Positions 34,055-45,959 of a DNA stretch of 64,000 nt are shown in pieces. Every line of letters starts with the position of its first letter. Position 1 is the first letter of the stretch. The stretch spans positions 55,484 to 119,483 of the forward strand of contig JANYGI010000045.1 of the NCBI GenBank assembly GCA_025362495.1, read 5' to 3'. The DNA comes from Byssovorax sp. (GTDB lineage Bacteria; Myxococcota_A; Polyangia; Polyangiales; Polyangiaceae). The notes beneath the pieces are model-generated. The model searched no databases and was not told the origin of the DNA. It was given only the letters and a program-made list of their open reading frames with translations. Made by a program: the position numbers and the translations under genes.

Positions 34055-34441
34055 AGCGCCGAACGGGTTGAAGAGTCGGAGAATTCACAGGGAGGCGAGG
34101 AGGACCGGGAGACCCGAGGGAAAATCCTTCCCAATCTTCCTCTCACCTCCCCGTCTCCTCGCCTCCCTGTTAAATTTCCGGTCTTTTTTTTGGCATTTCA
34201 AGCTGATCGGCGCCCCAGGCTGCGTGGCTCCAGGCGAGCAAGCTCGGCTGTCCGCGCGCGGGGAAGGGCTGCACTTGCCGCCGCTGGCGACGGAGCGGGC
34301 GGACGAGGCCGGCGTGGCCCTGATCCGCGCCTGGATCGAGACCGTGCAAAGCGCGTCAGCGAGGTCGTCCGCTCCTCGTAGTATGGTCGCGGTCGCCGCT
34401 CTGCCGCCATCTCCGGCGGCCCACGGCACGGCGAGACGCGG
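34055..34441. other. Intergenic region with long inverted repeat and a possible gene remnant
   Basis: About 387 bp between the SOD stop and the exporter start. The first part holds a 15-bp perfect inverted repeat (34087-34101 with 34156-34170), described separately. The second part, around 34270-34353 on the plus strand, reads LPPLATERADEAGVALIRAW in one frame. That motif resembles the C-terminal end of cytochrome-c-like or sugar-dehydrogenase proteins (MPPL...D..G..LLR.WI). No start or upstream domain accompanies it, so I treat it as a possible relic and do not call a gene. Confidence 0.4.
34087..34191 (+). terminator. Long hairpin with downstream T tract after the SOD gene (terminator or REP-like element)
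   Basis: ACAGGGAGGCGAGGA (34087-34101) and its exact complement TCCTCGCCTCCCTGT (34156-34170) form a 15-bp stem that extends with mismatches to about 25 bp on both sides. A second small stem lies in the loop (GAGGGAAAATCCTTCCC region). A run of eight T lies at 34184-34191, about 14 bases beyond the outer arm. Position 33 bp after the SOD stop suits a transcription terminator, although the gap between stem and T-run is long. The strongly purine-rich left arm and length also fit a dispersed palindromic repeat. Confidence 0.5.
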
Positions 34442-36253
34442 ATGCGACGACCTCAGTGGATCCCGGCCCGGGTAGATCTCCCGGGGATCGCCATCGCGGC
34501 GATCCTCGGCGGGATCGCGATCGGGATCTCGCGCGCGCTGCCGCCGTCGCCGCTGGTGTCCGACGTGCTCTTCGCGCTCCTGCTCGGCGCGCTGGTGCTC
34601 AACACGCCGCTCCGCCACGGCGTGAAGCTGGCCTTGCCGAGCGCCGAGCGCGAGCCGGACCGCTACGCGCCGGGGCTTCGTTTTACGGGCAAATGGGTGC
34701 TGCGCCTCGGCATCATCCTCATGGGATTGAAGGTGCAGACGAGCTTCTTCGGCCGCGGGGAGCTGCTGCTGATCGCGGGCGTCGCGGCCGCCGCGCTGCC
34801 GAGCGCGTTCTTTGTGACCCACGCGCTCGCGGCGGCGCTCGGCGTGCGTCGTCCCATGGGCGACGTCCTCGCCGGCGGGACGATGATCTGTGGCGCCTCG
34901 GCGGTGAACGCCATCGCGCCGGTCGCGCGCGCGCGCCGCGAAGAGCAGGGGATCGCCATCGGCGTGGTGTTCCTGTTCAGCGTGGTCGCCCTCTTCGCGT
35001 TCCGCCCGATCGCGGCGCTCGTGGGGCTCTCGCCGCTGCACGCTGGGCTCTGGAGCGGGCTCGCCGTCAACGATCTCTCGAGCGCGATCGCCGTCGGGAC
35101 GCAGATGGGCGGCGACGGCGGGGTGATGGCCGCGGCCGCGAAATCAGCGCGGATCTTGCTGCTCGCGCCGACGTTGATCGCGCTCTCGATCCTGCGGCGC
35201 GAGGGCGGCCCGACCGCCGGCGTGCGCAAGAGCATCACCGATACGTTGCCGGGGTTCCTCGTCGGCTACGTCGGGCTCGCGGTGGCGCGCGCGCTGATCG
35301 ATCGCCTGGTGGGGCCGAGCGCGGCGTTCACGCGCGCGCTCGACGCCGACAAGCTCCTCGTCGATTTTCTGATGGCCACGGTGTCCGCGGGGATCGGCCT
35401 TCACCTCGACGTGCGCGGGCTGCTCGGCTCGGGCGCGCGGGCCGTCGCCGTCGGCGGTGGTGCCTCGGTGTGGATGGCCGGACTCACGCTCGCGATGATC
35501 ACGCTGGCCTCGCGCGGCGCCCCGTCCGCGGCCGCGCTCGTCGCCGTCGTCGCGGTGATCGCGGCCTATGCTGCGTACCGCGCTTCGGCGACCGGCGAGG
35601 CGGAAGCGCGGATCGTGCGCGGCCGCTTCGAGACCGGGGCGCCGCTCTCGCTCGCCGAGGCGACGAGCCTGCTCGGCGCGGTCGAGGGGGAAGGGCCGCT
35701 CGAAGATCCCTTTCTTCGCCGCGTGCTCGCGCAGATCCACCCGACGATAGGTGAGCTCATCCCCGCGCGCGAGAGCCCGCTGCCGCACGGTGAGGGGTGC
35801 CGATGGATCACCTACTGGCAAGGCGCGAGCGGGTGGTCGCTCGTGGCCGTGTGCCGCGACGCGGGCTCGGCGACGCCGATCCACGCGCACCCGCACCGCC
35901 TCCTCGGCAAGACGATCGAGGGCGTGATCGAGGAGCTGCGCTTCAACGATCGCGGCGACGGCGAGCTGTGCGTGACGGCGCGCAACGTGCTGCAGCACAA
36001 CGATCTGGTGGAGACCGACGGGCTCGCGACGCTGCACTTGATCCGCGCGATCGGCGACCGCCCGGCGATCGATCTCCAGCTCCGCGGGCCCGAGGTTGGC
36101 GCGCCGGGCCGCCGCCTCCGCACGCGCGATCCGCTCGACGTGGACGCGCTCGTCGTGGGGGCGCTGGTGCACGGCGCGGAAGAGATCGATGATCGGCCCG
36201 GGCACGCCGGCGAGGGCGCGTCGGTGGGGCTCGCGGCACGGCCGGTGGCGTGA
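34442..36253 (+). CDS. YeiH-type (putative sulfate/sulfite exporter) transporter fused to cysteine-dioxygenase-like cupin
   Basis: A 603-residue fusion. Residues 1-380 are a UPF0324/YeiH-family membrane protein with about ten segments; typical blocks are VLRLGIILMGLKVQ (86-99), GTMICGASAVNAIAP (146-160) and the VNDLSSAIAVGTQM region (209-222). After the last segment (361-380) a soluble domain follows. It holds the cupin signature IHAHPHRLLGKTIEGVIEEL (480-499), with H481 and H483, and LHLIRAIGDRPAIDLQL with H532. These correspond to the three iron-binding histidines of cysteine dioxygenase (HDH...LH). The CDO Cys-Tyr crosslink cysteine is not conserved. It sits 17 bp upstream of a persulfide dioxygenase gene. 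Inferred role: oxidise a thiol and export the sulfite/sulfate formed. Confidence 0.85.
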   Translation: MRRPQWIPARVDLPGIAIAAILGGIAIGISRALPPSPLVSDVLFALLLGALVLNTPLRHGVKLALPSAEREPDRYAPGLRFTGKWVLRLGIILMGLKVQTSFFGRGELLLIAGVAAAALPSAFFVTHALAAALGVRRPMGDVLAGGTMICGASAVNAIAPVARARREEQGIAIGVVFLFSVVALFAFRPIAALVGLSPLHAGLWSGLAVNDLSSAIAVGTQMGGDGGVMAAAAKSARILLLAPTLIALSILRREGGPTAGVRKSITDTLPGFLVGYVGLAVARALIDRLVGPSAAFTRALDADKLLVDFLMATVSAGIGLHLDVRGLLGSGARAVAVGGGASVWMAGLTLAMITLASRGAPSAAALVAVVAVIAAYAAYRASATGEAEARIVRGRFETGAPLSLAEATSLLGAVEGEGPLEDPFLRRVLAQIHPTIGELIPARESPLPHGEGCRWITYWQGASGWSLVAVCRDAGSATPIHAHPHRLLGKTIEGVIEELRFNDRGDGELCVTARNVLQHNDLVETDGLATLHLIRAIGDRPAIDLQLRGPEVGAPGRRLRTRDPLDVDALVVGALVHGAEEIDDRPGHAGEGASVGLAARPVA

Positions 36254-36270
36254 AGACGGAGGGGCGACAC

Positions 36271-37308
36271 ATGACGATCACAATCGAGGAGCTCAACGGC
36301 ACCAACTGCAAGACGTACCTGCTCTCGGCGGGCGGCGAGGCGGCGCTGGTCGATCCGGTGCGCGATCGGTTCGACACCTACAAGCTGGTGCTCGGCGCGC
36401 GCGATCTGCGCCTGGTGATGCTGCTCGAAACGCACCTGCACGCCGACCACTTGATGCTCGGCCGTGCGGAGAAAGAAGCCCTCGGCGCGCCGGTGGTGAT
36501 GCACGAAGAGAGCCCCAGCCCGCTCGTCGATAGGCACGTGCTCGGCGGCGCTGAGATCACGCTCGGCGGCGAGATCATCGAGGTGTTGCACACGCCCGGG
36601 CACACGCCCGACTCGGTGTGTTACCGCGTCTCCGGAGCGGTGCTCACGGGCGATACGCTGCTGATCGGCGGCTCGGGCCGCTGCGACTTTCCCGGCGGCG
36701 ACGCGGGCGCGCAGTACGACGCGGTGACGCAGCAGCTCTTCACGCTGCCGGACGCGACCGTGGTGTTTCCCGCCCATGACTACAAGGGCAACACGTCGTC
36801 GACGATCGGTGTCGAGAAGCGGACGAACCCGCGCTTCTCCGGCCGTACGCGCGCCGAGTACGTCGAGCTGATGGCGCACCTCGGCCTCCCGTTCCCCGCG
36901 AAGATCCAGGAGTCGCTCCAGGTGAACCAGTCGGGCTTCGAGGCCGTCGACGTGGGCTTTCCGCAGATCGCCGACGTCGCCGCGCTCCCGGCGTGGTCCG
37001 CCGTCGAGGTCTTCGCGCGCCTGCGATCGAGCGCGCCTCCGCTGCTGCTCGACGTTCGTGAGCCCGAAGAGTTCGTCGGCGAGCTGGGCCACGTCGCGGG
37101 CTCGTACCTCGTGCCGCTCGACGCGCTGGAGCATCGCTTGCCGAAGCTCGCCGGGTACGTCGATCGCGATCTGGTCGTGGTGTGTCGGGCCGGCGCGCGG
37201 AGCGCGAGCGCGGGCGCGATCCTGGAGAGAGCCGGCTTTCATCGCGTCTTCAACCTGACCGGGGGGATGCTGGCCTGGCACGCGGCGGGGTTGCCGGTGC
37301 AGCGCTGA
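36271..37308 (+). CDS. Persulfide dioxygenase-like MBL protein fused to rhodanese
   Basis: A 345-residue two-domain enzyme. ATG 36271 follows a strong GGAGGGG; a GTG at 36250 would add seven residues. The N-terminal metallo-beta-lactamase domain has THLHADH (H55, H57, D59, H60), TPGH (H111), TGDTLLIGGSGRCDF (D128) and PAHD (H169), the arrangement of ETHE1-type persulfide dioxygenases, which use a single Fe(II) and convert glutathione persulfide to sulfite. The C-terminal rhodanese domain (about 245-345) has the active-site loop VVVCRAGARSAS with C305. Such natural PDO-rhodanese fusions are known in bacteria. It follows the exporter-dioxygenase fusion by 17 bp in one operon, so sulfite made here could leave by that transporter. 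Confidence 0.93.
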   Translation: MTITIEELNGTNCKTYLLSAGGEAALVDPVRDRFDTYKLVLGARDLRLVMLLETHLHADHLMLGRAEKEALGAPVVMHEESPSPLVDRHVLGGAEITLGGEIIEVLHTPGHTPDSVCYRVSGAVLTGDTLLIGGSGRCDFPGGDAGAQYDAVTQQLFTLPDATVVFPAHDYKGNTSSTIGVEKRTNPRFSGRTRAEYVELMAHLGLPFPAKIQESLQVNQSGFEAVDVGFPQIADVAALPAWSAVEVFARLRSSAPPLLLDVREPEEFVGELGHVAGSYLVPLDALEHRLPKLAGYVDRDLVVVCRAGARSASAGAILERAGFHRVFNLTGGMLAWHAAGLPVQR

Positions 37309-37329
37309 TCCCCGAACCAGGCTCGCTGA

Positions 37330-37725
37330 ATCAGCCCGCTCCGGCGCATACGAACTTTCGCCAAGACTCTGATCGTGGATTCGAGTCTCATTTACCTCTC
37401 CATGTTCGACGATGGAACCGGGAAGCCGGCACTCATGAGCGTGACCAAGGCCGGCGCAGGGCTCGTGAAGATTGCGACACCGTCCGAGCTCGTCAATTCG
37501 TTCGTCGTCGATGCCAAGAGCATCTACTGGGGAGAGCTAGCGGCCGGAAAGATCCTCAAAGCTCCGCTTCTCGGAGAAGCCGCCACCACGCTCGCAGCGG
37601 GCCAGGATTCCCCGCTACGATTGGCTGTCGGCAGGGAAGCGACGCCCTCGGGAGCCGGGCTCCTCGGCCTCGGGCTGATCCTGCTCGCGCGGCGACGGCG
37701 CCAGTCGACCGACGAGGCGCTGTAG
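37330..37725 (+). pseudogene. Truncated beta-propeller gene ending in a MYXO-CTERM-like tail
   Basis: An open frame (first start GTG 37375) encodes about one to two propeller blades (LIYLSMFDDGTGKPALMSVTK and SIYWGELAAGKILKAPL, each quoted within limits) and then abruptly a tail TPSGAGLLGLGLILLARRRR like a MYXO-CTERM anchor. The similarity extends upstream of the GTG (FAKTLIVDSS) to an in-frame stop at 37327-37329, so the 5' end, including signal peptide and most blades, is missing. The two full-length propeller lipoproteins in this window have over 400 residues. I read this as a 3' fragment left by a deletion. Its 3' end overlaps the antisense fragment of an M1-peptidase-like gene. Confidence 0.6.
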
Positions 37726-38182
37726 CCCGCCCAGATCTCATCGGCCGCCACGTGCGGTGTCTCCTGATCGACGGGCACCTCCCAGAGGAAGTGAATCGTC
37801 ACCTCGGCTCCGGTCGCGAGCGGGCGGGGCAGCCGCGCGCAGAGGCGACCGCCGATGTGCTGGAAGGGCAGAGGGCCCGCCGCCGTCGTGACGGCCGAGA
37901 GGTGGAGTCCGCGCGCATCGAGGGCTACCGCCGTGGTGTCTCGCTTCGCGCGGACGCGGACCTCACCGCTGCCGGAGATGGAGAGCGGCGCGTTTCGCAG
38001 CGTGAGATCGACGGCGTGGTGGATCACGTCGACGGCGCTCTCGCCCGCGCAATCGTCGGTCGTGACGGCAGGAGAGGGGGTGAGCTCCGGCGCGGGGGCG
38101 ACCGTGGCCACCGGCCGAGGCGCGGGGACACACGCCGTCCACGAGCAGAGCGCGAGGGCGGCGTGATGGACGCGCGCCCCCG

Positions 38183-38186
<4 letters not shown>
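37524..38186 (-). pseudogene. 3'-truncated M1-type aminopeptidase-like lipoprotein gene
   Basis: The frame encodes a signal-like start (HHAALALCSWTACVPAP), then the N-terminal beta-domain of an M1 metallopeptidase: DVIHHAVDLTLRNAPLSISG, ARGLHLSAVTTAAGPLPF and VTIHFLWEVPVDQ. About residue 155 (YSASS, near 37715) similarity ends; the remaining 65 residues are merely the complement of the MYXO-CTERM-like tail of the facing gene. The catalytic HExxH domain is absent. Intact M1 proteins exceed 450 residues, so this is a 5' fragment. Together with the facing 3' fragment it marks a deletion or recombination point at about 37.70-37.73 kb. The start overlaps the hybrid kinase stop by four bases. Confidence 0.6.
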
Positions 38187-42388
<4,202 letters not shown>

Positions 42389-42490
42389 GGACGGACGAGC
42401 TTATCGCGCGGGAGAGCCGGGAGGCAGTCGATCGCAAGGATACGGCGCCAGAGCAGGCTCTCCCGCTCCCGTCGTCGATCAGGGCCCGGC

Positions 42491-43612
42491 CTACCGATTG
42501 GCAGCCAGGGGCCGCAGCACCAGCGCTCGCAGGCGCTCCGCGCTGATCTGGAGAGGATCGTCCGCAAACTCTCTCTCGAAGCCGCTGAGCGCGTCCAGGG
42601 CCGCCGCTCTGTCGCCAACGACATAGGCCGCCTGTGCTTTGCGCAGCGCCAGCAGCGCAGCGGGGTTGGCAGCCTTCGAGGAATCTGCACCACCGCACGG
42701 AGGCAACAGCTCCGCGCTCGTCTCGTCCGTCAACCCACTCAGCACCGCAGGTGTGGCCGGCCGCGGCCTTTCTTCCTCGGTGAGCATCACGGTGGGTTGA
42801 GCGGCGGTCGTCTCCCGGGTCGGCGCCTGGGTCCGATGGACGTAGACCAGCGTGACGACCGCACCGAAAGCCGCCCCCAAAGCGGGCTCCATGGCGCGTC
42901 GAGCCAGCGCTGTCGCGCGCCTTCTCCACGACGGCTTCGCCGTCTTTGCCGGCGTATCTCCCTCTGCGCCGCGATCGGCCGAAGGCGTGCTCTGGATACG
43001 CTCCCAGAGACGATCCACCGCGCCCGGAGGCCGCTTCGTGATCTCGCGCAGATGGAGCCACGCTCCGGTGCCGAACGGCAGAATCGCCACGCGCCCGCCT
43101 GTCTTTCGCTGCTGAAGCCGCGGATCCGCCGCCTGCATATCGCGCCGCGCGGCCCGGAGCTGGCTATCGGCGGTGGCGAGCGGGATCTCCAGCGCGAACG
43201 CCACCTCGGAGAGCGTGAAGCCCTCCACCTCGAACAGCTCGTAGACCTCGCGCCGCTCCGGCGTCGTGCTCTCCAGCAAGAGGCGAAGATGCTCGCGATC
43301 GGCCAGGCGAGCTTCGCTGTTCCCCGGCTCGGGGAAGATGGTCTCGTGCTCCGCGGGATCCACCAACGCTTCGCGGCGAGTGATGGGCCGGCGCAGATGG
43401 TTCAACGCAACGTTGACGGCGATACGATAGATCCAGCCTTTGCCGGTGCCCCGGGCGAAGTCGACCTCGGGGAGCCGGCGGTAGACGATGATGAACACCT
43501 CTTGCGCCAGCTCCTCGATCTCGGCGGGACGGCTCACGCCTCTCCGGCGGATTGCGTTACGGGCGAGATCGAAGTGCTCGAGATACAGCTCCTCAAAGGT
43601 CGGACGGTCCAC
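42491..43612 (-). CDS. ECF-type sigma factor fused to a membrane segment and extracytoplasmic tail
   Basis: A 373-residue protein with GTG 43612 as start, placing the sigma region at the N-terminus (TFEELYLEHFDLARNAIRRR); GTG 43687 is an alternative overlapping the upstream gene. Region 2 includes IEELAQEVFIIVYRRLP and GWIYRIAVNVALNHLRRP; region 4 includes TTPERREVYELFEVEGFTL and SEVAFALEIPLATADSQLRAAR. Sigma homology stops near residue 165. A basic linker follows, then one transmembrane segment at about 242-258 (PALGAAFGAVVTLVYVH) and a tail of about 115 residues with a TPR-like helix pair (LRKAQAAYVVGDRAAALDAL). The membrane anchor fused to the sigma factor suggests regulated release or cis anti-sigma control. 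Confidence 0.85.
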   Translation of the reverse strand: MDRPTFEELYLEHFDLARNAIRRRGVSRPAEIEELAQEVFIIVYRRLPEVDFARGTGKGWIYRIAVNVALNHLRRPITRREALVDPAEHETIFPEPGNSEARLADREHLRLLLESTTPERREVYELFEVEGFTLSEVAFALEIPLATADSQLRAARRDMQAADPRLQQRKTGGRVAILPFGTGAWLHLREITKRPPGAVDRLWERIQSTPSADRGAEGDTPAKTAKPSWRRRATALARRAMEPALGAAFGAVVTLVYVHRTQAPTRETTAAQPTVMLTEEERPRPATPAVLSGLTDETSAELLPPCGGADSSKAANPAALLALRKAQAAYVVGDRAAALDALSGFEREFADDPLQISAERLRALVLRPLAANR

Positions 43613-43664
43613 GCCCTGTGCTTGTGTCGAGATGGGTCGATCGGGATCGAGATCGACGCGAGGC

Positions 43665-44669
43665 TCAAAAAAAAGCAACGAGCCCACCCTGGACGGCGCC
43701 GGCGGCGGGCGCCGATCGCCAGACCTCGCGCAAAGGAGCGCCCGCGTTCGGCTGGCCTCGGATGGCGATCGGGTTGAGCGCTGCGAGCAGATCGCCGGTG
43801 AGCTGGACGGCGAAGCGGGGAGTGAACGGGATTTCGAGGCCGCCGCGCCCGCCCGCGACCGCATATGCGGTGCTGCCATAACCCATGGGACTGCGTGGAT
43901 CGCCGCCCCGCTGGACTCCCGCGGCGAACATGCCGCAGCCGTAGAGGTACAGCGCGCTCGCGTGCAGGCACATCATCACGGCTCCGGCGACGACATGGGT
44001 TTGCAATTGTACGCCGTCCGCGCCTGTCCCGGTGAGCGGGAGATCGGTGCGCGCTTCGAGCGCGACGGACACGATGGGCCAGCGCACACCGACGTTGAGC
44101 GAGAACACCGGGCTCGGCGTGGGCCCGTCACCAAGCTCGACGCCGCTGCCGAAGGCGAGGCGCAGGCGCGCGGCGTCGGGATCGATCGCGGCGGGCTTCT
44201 CGATCGGCGGCGCCGGCTTCTCGGCGGGCGGCGGGGATGGCGACGGCGCCGGCGTGTTCCCCGGTGGCGACGGCGCACCCGGCGAAGCGGCGGGCGGCTC
44301 GCTCAGGTTGATCACCATCGCCAGCGCGAGGATCTCGTCGACCAGGCGCGCGCAGTCGGGATCCTCGATCGGGCCTTGCGACCACGATTTCTCGCCGTTT
44401 TCGAACAGGTCCATCGTGCCCACGAAGCCGCGACCCTTGCGCGCGACCGTGGAGACGATGCGGCGCGAGCTCTCGGCCGTGAAGGGATCGCGACCCAGCC
44501 GAGCCGCGACGTAGGCGCGCAGCTCGCCCTCGCCGGGGCATTGCTCGGCGCCCTTGTTTCGCTGATAGTCGAGGCGCGCCGTCGGTTGATGCGCGGGCTC
44601 GGCGCCTGCTGAAGAGGCGTCGGCGATCACGAGCAGGAGCGCCGCCGCGGGGAGCGTGGATCGAAGCAT
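43665..44669 (-). CDS. Exported outer-membrane-type protein, unknown function
   Basis: A 334-residue exported protein. ATG 44669 begins a signal peptide MLRSTLPAAALLLVIADASSAGA. Residues 30-135 form an alpha/beta domain (AYVAARLGRDPFTAESSRRI and GFVGTMDLFENGEKSW). A Pro/Ala linker follows (about 145-180), and the C-terminal half has antiparallel beta strands ending in GGLVAFF with a terminal phenylalanine, consistent with an outer-membrane barrel of about eight strands. This two-part layout (soluble domain, Pro-linker, barrel) with an adjacent ECF sigma factor is common in Polyangiales. It is 53 bp upstream of the sigma start on the same strand and could be part of the same regulatory unit. 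Confidence 0.7.
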   Translation of the reverse strand: MLRSTLPAAALLLVIADASSAGAEPAHQPTARLDYQRNKGAEQCPGEGELRAYVAARLGRDPFTAESSRRIVSTVARKGRGFVGTMDLFENGEKSWSQGPIEDPDCARLVDEILALAMVINLSEPPAASPGAPSPPGNTPAPSPSPPPAEKPAPPIEKPAAIDPDAARLRLAFGSGVELGDGPTPSPVFSLNVGVRWPIVSVALEARTDLPLTGTGADGVQLQTHVVAGAVMMCLHASALYLYGCGMFAAGVQRGGDPRSPMGYGSTAYAVAGGRGGLEIPFTPRFAVQLTGDLLAALNPIAIRGQPNAGAPLREVWRSAPAAGAVQGGLVAFF

Positions 44670-44692
44670 TGTGGCGGCCCTCCGGGGATGGC

Positions 44693-45787
44693 TCATGGCC
44701 GGCAGCAGAACGTGGTCGCTTCGACGGGCTCGGCGGCGCCTTGCGAATCGCCGCCGCTCGGCTGGCAAGATCCGGGCGTGTGCGTGAGCGGGCCAGCGGA
44801 TTTGCTCCCGAGCGCGCCGCCGGCCGGCACGTCGCCACAAGTCGACGTATCGCTCATCGCGGTCAGCACGAGGATCGGGTTCGTGCCGCAGGCGCTGTCC
44901 TTGAAGGTGGAGATCGTACCGGAGCACATCCCTCCGCTCGGCGCCGAGCACGCGCACGCCGAGCAAGTGCGCCCGTCATCGAAGTGATCGTAGACGACGT
45001 GCTTGGCGCTGAACTCGTCGGGGCACGTCCTGTCGCCCGTGATGTCGATGCACACCGAAAAGCCGGGCGGAGGCGGCGGGACGACGGGCGCGCACGTCTC
45101 ACCGGGGTTGCTGCACGTGCCGCTCGGCGTCCCTTCGCAGGTGTACGCGACGGTGTTCCACGTCGGTGGCCCCTCGGGCGCGGCCGGCGGGCTCGCGAGC
45201 GTCGGCGTGCATTCGTTCTCCATCATCGTCAGAGGCGCGATGGAGAGCGACTGTGTGCAGGGGACACCGCCGCAGAGCTTCCCTGCGGGGATGGCGTTCG
45301 CCTGCGTGCAGGCGCCCGTCCAGGCGACGGGCGGATCGAACGACGTCCAGGTGTTGCCTGCGATGTTGCAGATCGCGGATGACGCCGTGAGCGTCGCCGG
45401 GAGCGCGCAAGATCCCGCGGGCGGATCGCACCCGCACGCTCCGCACGTCGCCGGCGGCGACATCAGATCGGCGTGGCCGGCGACGTAGCGCTGGGGAGAC
45501 CAGGTCGGGCATTGCGGCGGCGGCGCGGTCGCAGGACCGATCGAGAGCAGCACCGGCTCCGACCAACCGGAGGGCGATCGAGGCACGCACTTGCCGGAGC
45601 ACAGCGGATCCGTTCCGGCGTCGCCCGGGCCCGCGTCGGGATCGCGCGCGTGGCATGGATCCGAGTCACCGCTTGCATCCACGTGCGCGCTATCGGGGTT
45701 CGCGCAGAGGTAGCTGTCGAGGTACGTGACGCCGCAACCGGCCACGGCGACGCCGGACAAGACAGCAACAACGACCAAACGCAGCAT
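44693..45787 (-). CDS. Cysteine-rich lipoprotein, unknown function
   Basis: A 364-residue lipoprotein. The signal peptide MLRLVVVAVLSGVAVAGC ends in a clear lipobox (C18). The mature chain has more than twenty cysteines, in segments such as CGACGCDPPAGSC, CGGVPCTQS and CSACACSAPSGGMC, with many Thr/Ser/Pro residues; disulfide-rich surface folding is likely. No enzymatic domain is recognisable. Similar Cys-rich lipoproteins are abundant in myxobacteria. It is 23 bp upstream of the outer-membrane-type protein gene on the same strand, so lipoprotein, barrel, sigma factor and hybrid kinase lie in one direction. It is divergent from the helical hypothetical gene with 172 bp between the starts. Confidence 0.7.
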   Translation of the reverse strand: MLRLVVVAVLSGVAVAGCGVTYLDSYLCANPDSAHVDASGDSDPCHARDPDAGPGDAGTDPLCSGKCVPRSPSGWSEPVLLSIGPATAPPPQCPTWSPQRYVAGHADLMSPPATCGACGCDPPAGSCALPATLTASSAICNIAGNTWTSFDPPVAWTGACTQANAIPAGKLCGGVPCTQSLSIAPLTMMENECTPTLASPPAAPEGPPTWNTVAYTCEGTPSGTCSNPGETCAPVVPPPPPGFSVCIDITGDRTCPDEFSAKHVVYDHFDDGRTCSACACSAPSGGMCSGTISTFKDSACGTNPILVLTAMSDTSTCGDVPAGGALGSKSAGPLTHTPGSCQPSGGDSQGAAEPVEATTFCCRP

Positions 45788-45959
45788 GCCGCGACGTTAC
45801 ACCGCGGCGGGCGCGGCTGTCGATTGCGGTGATCCGCGCCCACGCTTGATTTACCCCCTGTGTTCGTGCTCGTATGTCCACGAAAGCACCCGTGGGAGGC
45901 GAGGCGCAGGTGACGTGCTTCACGCCATCTCCCCTCAACGCGGGGAGGAACGAGATACA

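Noticed and set aside
34272..34353. Plus-strand segment reading LPPLATERADEAGVALIRAW as the end of a cytochrome-like gene
   Set aside because: No start, signal or upstream domain, and the window around it contains a repeat; too short to call as a gene, mentioned only in the intergenic note.
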